This document shows, in pieces, positions 5,592 to 8,464 of a stretch of 8,464 nucleotides of DNA. Within the stretch, counting starts at the first letter, position 1, and each line of letters begins with the position of its first letter. Below the pieces are notes generated by a model. That model ran no database searches. It was not told where the DNA came from and saw only the letters and a program-made list of their open reading frames with translations. This DNA is from an uncultured Eubacteriales bacterium (lineage in GTDB: Bacteria > Bacillota > Clostridia > Lachnospirales > Bianqueaceae), in assembly GCA_902782895.1 (NCBI GenBank), contig CACZPA010000117.1, positions 1-8,464 on the forward strand, in the 5' to 3' direction. The translations under genes were made by a program, and so were the position numbers.

Positions 5592-7268
5592 TTGGATCAG
5601 GAACGTATTTACAGAGATGAACCGATCCCGTCTTCCGTGCCGCCGCGGCAGAAAGAAACGGGAGGATCGGTGACGCATAAGCCAGCCGCATTTCCGTCTT
5701 TCAGAAGCGAGCCGGCACCCAGAATGTGGTTCTCCGAGCTGCCGCCAAGGATCGCCGCGCTTAAAAAGATGTTCAACCGGAATCTGTTCCTGCCGTCGGA
5801 GCGTGCGGCGGCTTTCCGGGAGCAGGCGCAGTTCATGGCGGATTATATGACTGGAGAGGGAGAGCACTTTGCTCCGGATATGAGTTTTGTCCGGTATTAT
5901 CCGGTATATCAGGACATGACGTCCGAGCAGCTCTGCGGGTATTTCAGCTGGCGGAGCGACGTGCGCCGGGGAGAGTTTACCGACGCGCCGCTTTCGTATA
6001 TTTTTGTATATGTGTATGAGATTCTGATGCAGATCGGCGTGGAATCGGCGGAGCAGGGATACGCGATTATGCAGGCGCTGCTGGAGAACTATGCCGGCGA
6101 ATATCCCCGCCTTACGGGCTATCTGCGCAAGTGGATGAAGGATTACACGGTCTATTACAATCTGGATGCGGATTACAGGGACAAGTGTTTCCTGTATGAA
6201 ATCCGCCGTGACGGGGTGGCGGGTGTGCTCGCAAGCTGCGCGGAGCAGGAGACACAGAATTTGTATCCGGCAATCGCGGCAGCTTCCGGTTACGATCTGG
6301 GAAGATCGGTTTTTGTGAAGGCAAATCCGGAGCGCGCGGCGGAGATCGTCTGTCGCGTCTATGTGCAGATTTCGGATTATTATGTAAGGCATCACATGGG
6401 AAGCCTCGCCGAGAGACGCTTTGGCAAACCGCAGAAAAGAAGCTATGAGATGTTCCGCGCGGCGGTTTTCCAGGACGCACGGCCGCGGGACAGCCGGGTG
6501 TATGAAATCAGTCCGAACCGCCGGTACGCGTATGACGGAGAAAAGTGGACGGTGGAGTCGCTGCCGGAAGAGGGCAATCCTTCTGTCTTGGACGAATTCA
6601 TGCGGGAGACGGACAGACAGATGCGGGAGGCCTACGGATTCGGCCATCCGCTGAAGGTTCGCGTGCCCAAGCCGACCTTCCAGAAGATCATCGGGGACGT
6701 GATCGCGGCCTATCAGGAGGAAGAAAAGCTAAGCCATGTTTCGATTGATCTGGGCAAGCTCGCCGGGATCCGTGAGGCGGCTGCCCTGACGCGCGATCGC
6801 CTGCTGGCGGGTGAGGAAGAAGAGGGCTTTGCGGAGTCGCTTGCGGGGTCGATAATGGAACCGGAATCAGTGCCGCAGTCACAGCCGGCGCCACAGCTGC
6901 AACCGATGCCACAGCCTGCACCCCTACTTGCGCCAACGCCTGCGCCTGCATTCGAGCCGAAATTTGTGCCCGAGCCGACGCCTATGCCTGTGCCTGCACC
7001 CGAGCCGACATCGGAGCTTGTGACGGAGCCTGCGCCAGCGCTTTTATCCGCGCAGGAGGCAGAATTCGTACGCTTGCTTATCGAAGGCGGAGCATGGAAG
7101 GAATACCTGCGGGAGCAGCATCTTTTCGCGTCTGTGATCGTCGATTCGGTCAATGAGAAGCTGTATGATGAGATCGGCGATACCGTGCTGGAGATGGACG
7201 GCGACGTGCCGCAGATCGTAGAGGATTATATCGAAGAGTTGAGACAGGCAGCGGGAATCCGCGCCTGA
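5592..7268 (+). CDS. TerB_N/TerB_C domain protein with Pro-rich insert
   Basis: A 558-residue, probably cytosolic protein. After a polar lead-in (1-44), residues about 45-300 look like the TerB N-terminal module: MWFSELPPRI at 45, then YYPVYQDMTSEQLCGYFSWR from 102 and a helical stretch ending in DYTVYYNL. The TerB C-terminal module starts near 381 (VSIDLGKLAGIREAA), is interrupted at about 422-482 by a Pro-rich low-complexity stretch, and resumes near 488-558 with AEFVRLLIEGG and an acidic EMDGDVPQIVEDYIEEL tail. I do not recognise the metal-binding TerB core between them. TerB-family proteins are tied to tellurite/stress responses and, by gene context, to DNA-processing systems; the molecular activity of this architecture is unknown. 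The start is a TTG with a good ribosome binding site. The next gene, a BrxD-like ATPase, follows after 21 nt, so the two probably work together. Confidence 0.82.
   Translation: MDQERIYRDEPIPSSVPPRQKETGGSVTHKPAAFPSFRSEPAPRMWFSELPPRIAALKKMFNRNLFLPSERAAAFREQAQFMADYMTGEGEHFAPDMSFVRYYPVYQDMTSEQLCGYFSWRSDVRRGEFTDAPLSYIFVYVYEILMQIGVESAEQGYAIMQALLENYAGEYPRLTGYLRKWMKDYTVYYNLDADYRDKCFLYEIRRDGVAGVLASCAEQETQNLYPAIAAASGYDLGRSVFVKANPERAAEIVCRVYVQISDYYVRHHMGSLAERRFGKPQKRSYEMFRAAVFQDARPRDSRVYEISPNRRYAYDGEKWTVESLPEEGNPSVLDEFMRETDRQMREAYGFGHPLKVRVPKPTFQKIIGDVIAAYQEEEKLSHVSIDLGKLAGIREAAALTRDRLLAGEEEEGFAESLAGSIMEPESVPQSQPAPQLQPMPQPAPLLAPTPAPAFEPKFVPEPTPMPVPAPEPTSELVTEPAPALLSAQEAEFVRLLIEGGAWKEYLREQHLFASVIVDSVNEKLYDEIGDTVLEMDGDVPQIVEDYIEELRQAAGIRA
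6855..7040 (+). repeat. Pro-rich low-complexity coding repeat in the TerB-like gene
   Basis: Encodes about 60 residues dominated by Pro alternating with Ala, Glu, Gln, Met, Val and Thr (residues 422-482). At DNA level the 11-mer CCCGAGCCGAC occurs at 6969 and again at 6999, 30 bp apart, with shared CCTGCGCC/CCTGCACC pieces around it, suggesting growth by slippage or unequal recombination. Likely a flexible linker. Confidence 0.75.
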
Positions 7269-7289
7269 TGAGGATAGAGAGGAATCGGA

Positions 7290-8464
7290 ATGGACAGAGA
7301 ACTGGGAACGGAAATCCACAAAAAAGTACCGCGCCGTATCGCGCAGGCGGTTCTGAATTCGCTGAAAGGCGGCGTTGTGCCGAGAACCGGACTGGCGTAC
7401 GTGACGGTCGGCCGGAAGGACGAGATTGCCGCGCTGCTGCATGACACCGAGATCATCGCGGACGGCGGAGCAACTTTCCGCTTTATTGTCGGCCGCTATG
7501 GCAGCGGCAAGAGTTTCCTGCTGCAGACGATCCGCAATTATGTGATGGACCGTAATTTTGTCGTGGTGGACGCGGATCTTTCGCCGGAGCGCAGACTGCA
7601 GGGCACGCAGGGGCAGGGCCTTGCGACATACCGCGAGCTGATCCGCAATCTTTCGACCAAAACCCGTCCGGACGGGGGAGCGCTGACGCTCGTCCTCGAC
7701 CGCTGGATCAGTTCTGTTCAGACTCAGACCGCGGAGGAAAAAGGCCTGCTCCCGGACAATCCCGGCTTTGGAACGGCTGTCGAGCAGCAGATCTACACGG
7801 TGATCCGCAGATTGAACGATCTGGTGCACGGCTTTGATTTCGCCAGGCTGCTCGCGATGTATTACCGTTCCTATCTCGAGGACGACGAAGATACCAAGGC
7901 GAAGGTCGTGAAGTGGTTCCGCGGCGAGTACCTGACCAAGAAGGAAGCGAAGGACGAGCTGGGCGTGACTTCGATTATTACGGACGACACCTGGTATGAC
8001 TACCTGAAGCTTTTCGCGTATTTCTTCCGCCAGGCGGGATACAGTGGTATGCTGATTCTGATCGACGAGCTTGTGAATATCTATAAGATCCCCAACAGCA
8101 TCACCAGACAGTATAACTATGAGAAAATTCTGACCATGTATAACGACGCAATGCAGGGAAAAGCTTCCGGACTCGGCGTGATCATGAGCGGAACGCCACA
8201 GTGCATGGAGGATACCCGGCGCGGAATCTACAGCTACGAAGCGCTGCGGACAAGGCTTGCCGCGGGCAAATTCAGCAAGGAAGGCATGCGGGATATGATG
8301 GCGCCTGTCATCAGCCTGGAGCCTCTTTCCAGTGAAGAGATGATGGTCCTGACGGAGAAGCTGGCGGACATGCACGCGGATCTGTATTCTTATGAACGGA
8401 GAATCGGTGAAGAGGATCTGGTCCTTTTCCTGAAGATCGAATACGGACGGATCGGCGCGGACAC
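7290..8464 (+). CDS. BrxC/BrxD-like P-loop ATPase, DUF2791-type (3' end outside window)
   Basis: The frame is open from ATG 7290 to the window end (391 complete codons, no stop). An AGAGAGGA Shine-Dalgarno lies 6 nt before the start. The protein resembles BrxC/BrxD-type ATPases of BREX defence systems: an N-terminal lead AVLNSLKGGVVPRTGLAYV, then Walker A GRYGSGKS (68-75), Walker B LILIDE (255-260, D259/E260) and a sensor-like MSGTP (299-303). BrxD relatives are about 430 residues, so perhaps 40 are missing. It presumably hydrolyses ATP in a DNA-linked process with partners encoded nearby. It sits 21 nt behind the TerB-like gene in an apparent operon. No BREX marker (PglX methyltransferase, PglZ, BrxL) is visible, so it should not be called BREX. 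A broader AAA+/STAND-like ATPase is the alternative. Confidence 0.85.
   Translation, partial: MDRELGTEIHKKVPRRIAQAVLNSLKGGVVPRTGLAYVTVGRKDEIAALLHDTEIIADGGATFRFIVGRYGSGKSFLLQTIRNYVMDRNFVVVDADLSPERRLQGTQGQGLATYRELIRNLSTKTRPDGGALTLVLDRWISSVQTQTAEEKGLLPDNPGFGTAVEQQIYTVIRRLNDLVHGFDFARLLAMYYRSYLEDDEDTKAKVVKWFRGEYLTKKEAKDELGVTSIITDDTWYDYLKLFAYFFRQAGYSGMLILIDELVNIYKIPNSITRQYNYEKILTMYNDAMQGKASGLGVIMSGTPQCMEDTRRGIYSYEALRTRLAAGKFSKEGMRDMMAPVISLEPLSSEEMMVLTEKLADMHADLYSYERRIGEEDLVLFLKIEYGRIGAD

Noticed and set aside
5469..6647. 392-residue open frame on minus opposite the TerB-like gene
   Set aside because: Antisense to a better-supported gene and overlapping the promoter region; His/Arg-rich shadow composition.
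7044..8375. 443-residue open frame on minus opposite the ATPase gene
   Set aside because: The plus-strand frame carries clear Walker A and B motifs and a ribosome binding site, so the minus frame is a shadow.
5592..8464. Complete BREX system
   Set aside because: Only a BrxC/BrxD-like ATPase is seen. No methyltransferase, PglZ-type phosphatase, BrxA/BrxB or BrxL is present in the window, and the TerB partner does not fit standard BREX layouts.

Overview
The window looks like a chromosomal segment of a Gram-positive anaerobe of the class Clostridia, possibly a Lachnospiraceae-like organism with fairly high GC. The evidence is a Firmicutes-type RecG, a PrsW-type intramembrane protease, the NusG-domain-II plus Gx-family membrane protein pair common in Clostridia, and strong purine-rich ribosome binding sites. 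Placement below class is a guess, because there is no rRNA or tRNA here.

Layout. Bases 1-2789 (+) carry the nearly complete 3' part of recG, followed at once by a PrsW-like membrane protease gene with its own Shine-Dalgarno sequence just after the recG stop. A bidirectional hairpin terminator (2847-2890) separates this pair from a convergent minus-strand block. In transcription order that block is a NusG-domain-II protein (5339-4938), a Gx-family multi-spanning membrane protein overlapping it by 8 nt (4945-4433), and a MATE-family efflux transporter (4303-2894). A degenerate 11-bp tandem array fills the gap between the last two genes, and its MATE-proximal end holds A-tracts spaced 11 bp apart. 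The intergenic region 5340-5591 holds two divergent sigma-A-type promoters, with a GC-rich inverted repeat between them and two small hairpins in the minus-strand leader.

Bases 5592-8464 (+) begin a second operon. It encodes a 558-residue TerB_N/TerB_C-type protein whose TerB_C region is interrupted by a Pro-rich insert. After 21 nt comes a BrxC/BrxD-like (DUF2791-type) P-loop ATPase that runs off the end of the window. No TerB core domain was recognised between the N and C modules.

Functional reading. recG is DNA-repair housekeeping, and the protease probably acts on membrane proteins such as anti-sigma factors. The NusG-II/Gx pair resembles components linked to flavin- or quinone-based extracytoplasmic electron transfer in other Firmicutes. 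The TerB/BrxD-like operon is the most interesting part: related ATPases belong to BREX phage-defence systems, and TerB-family proteins have been linked to stress and DNA-processing systems. It is a candidate defence or DNA-processing module whose remaining genes, plausibly including a helicase, lie beyond base 8464. All family assignments were made by reading motifs, without database searches.
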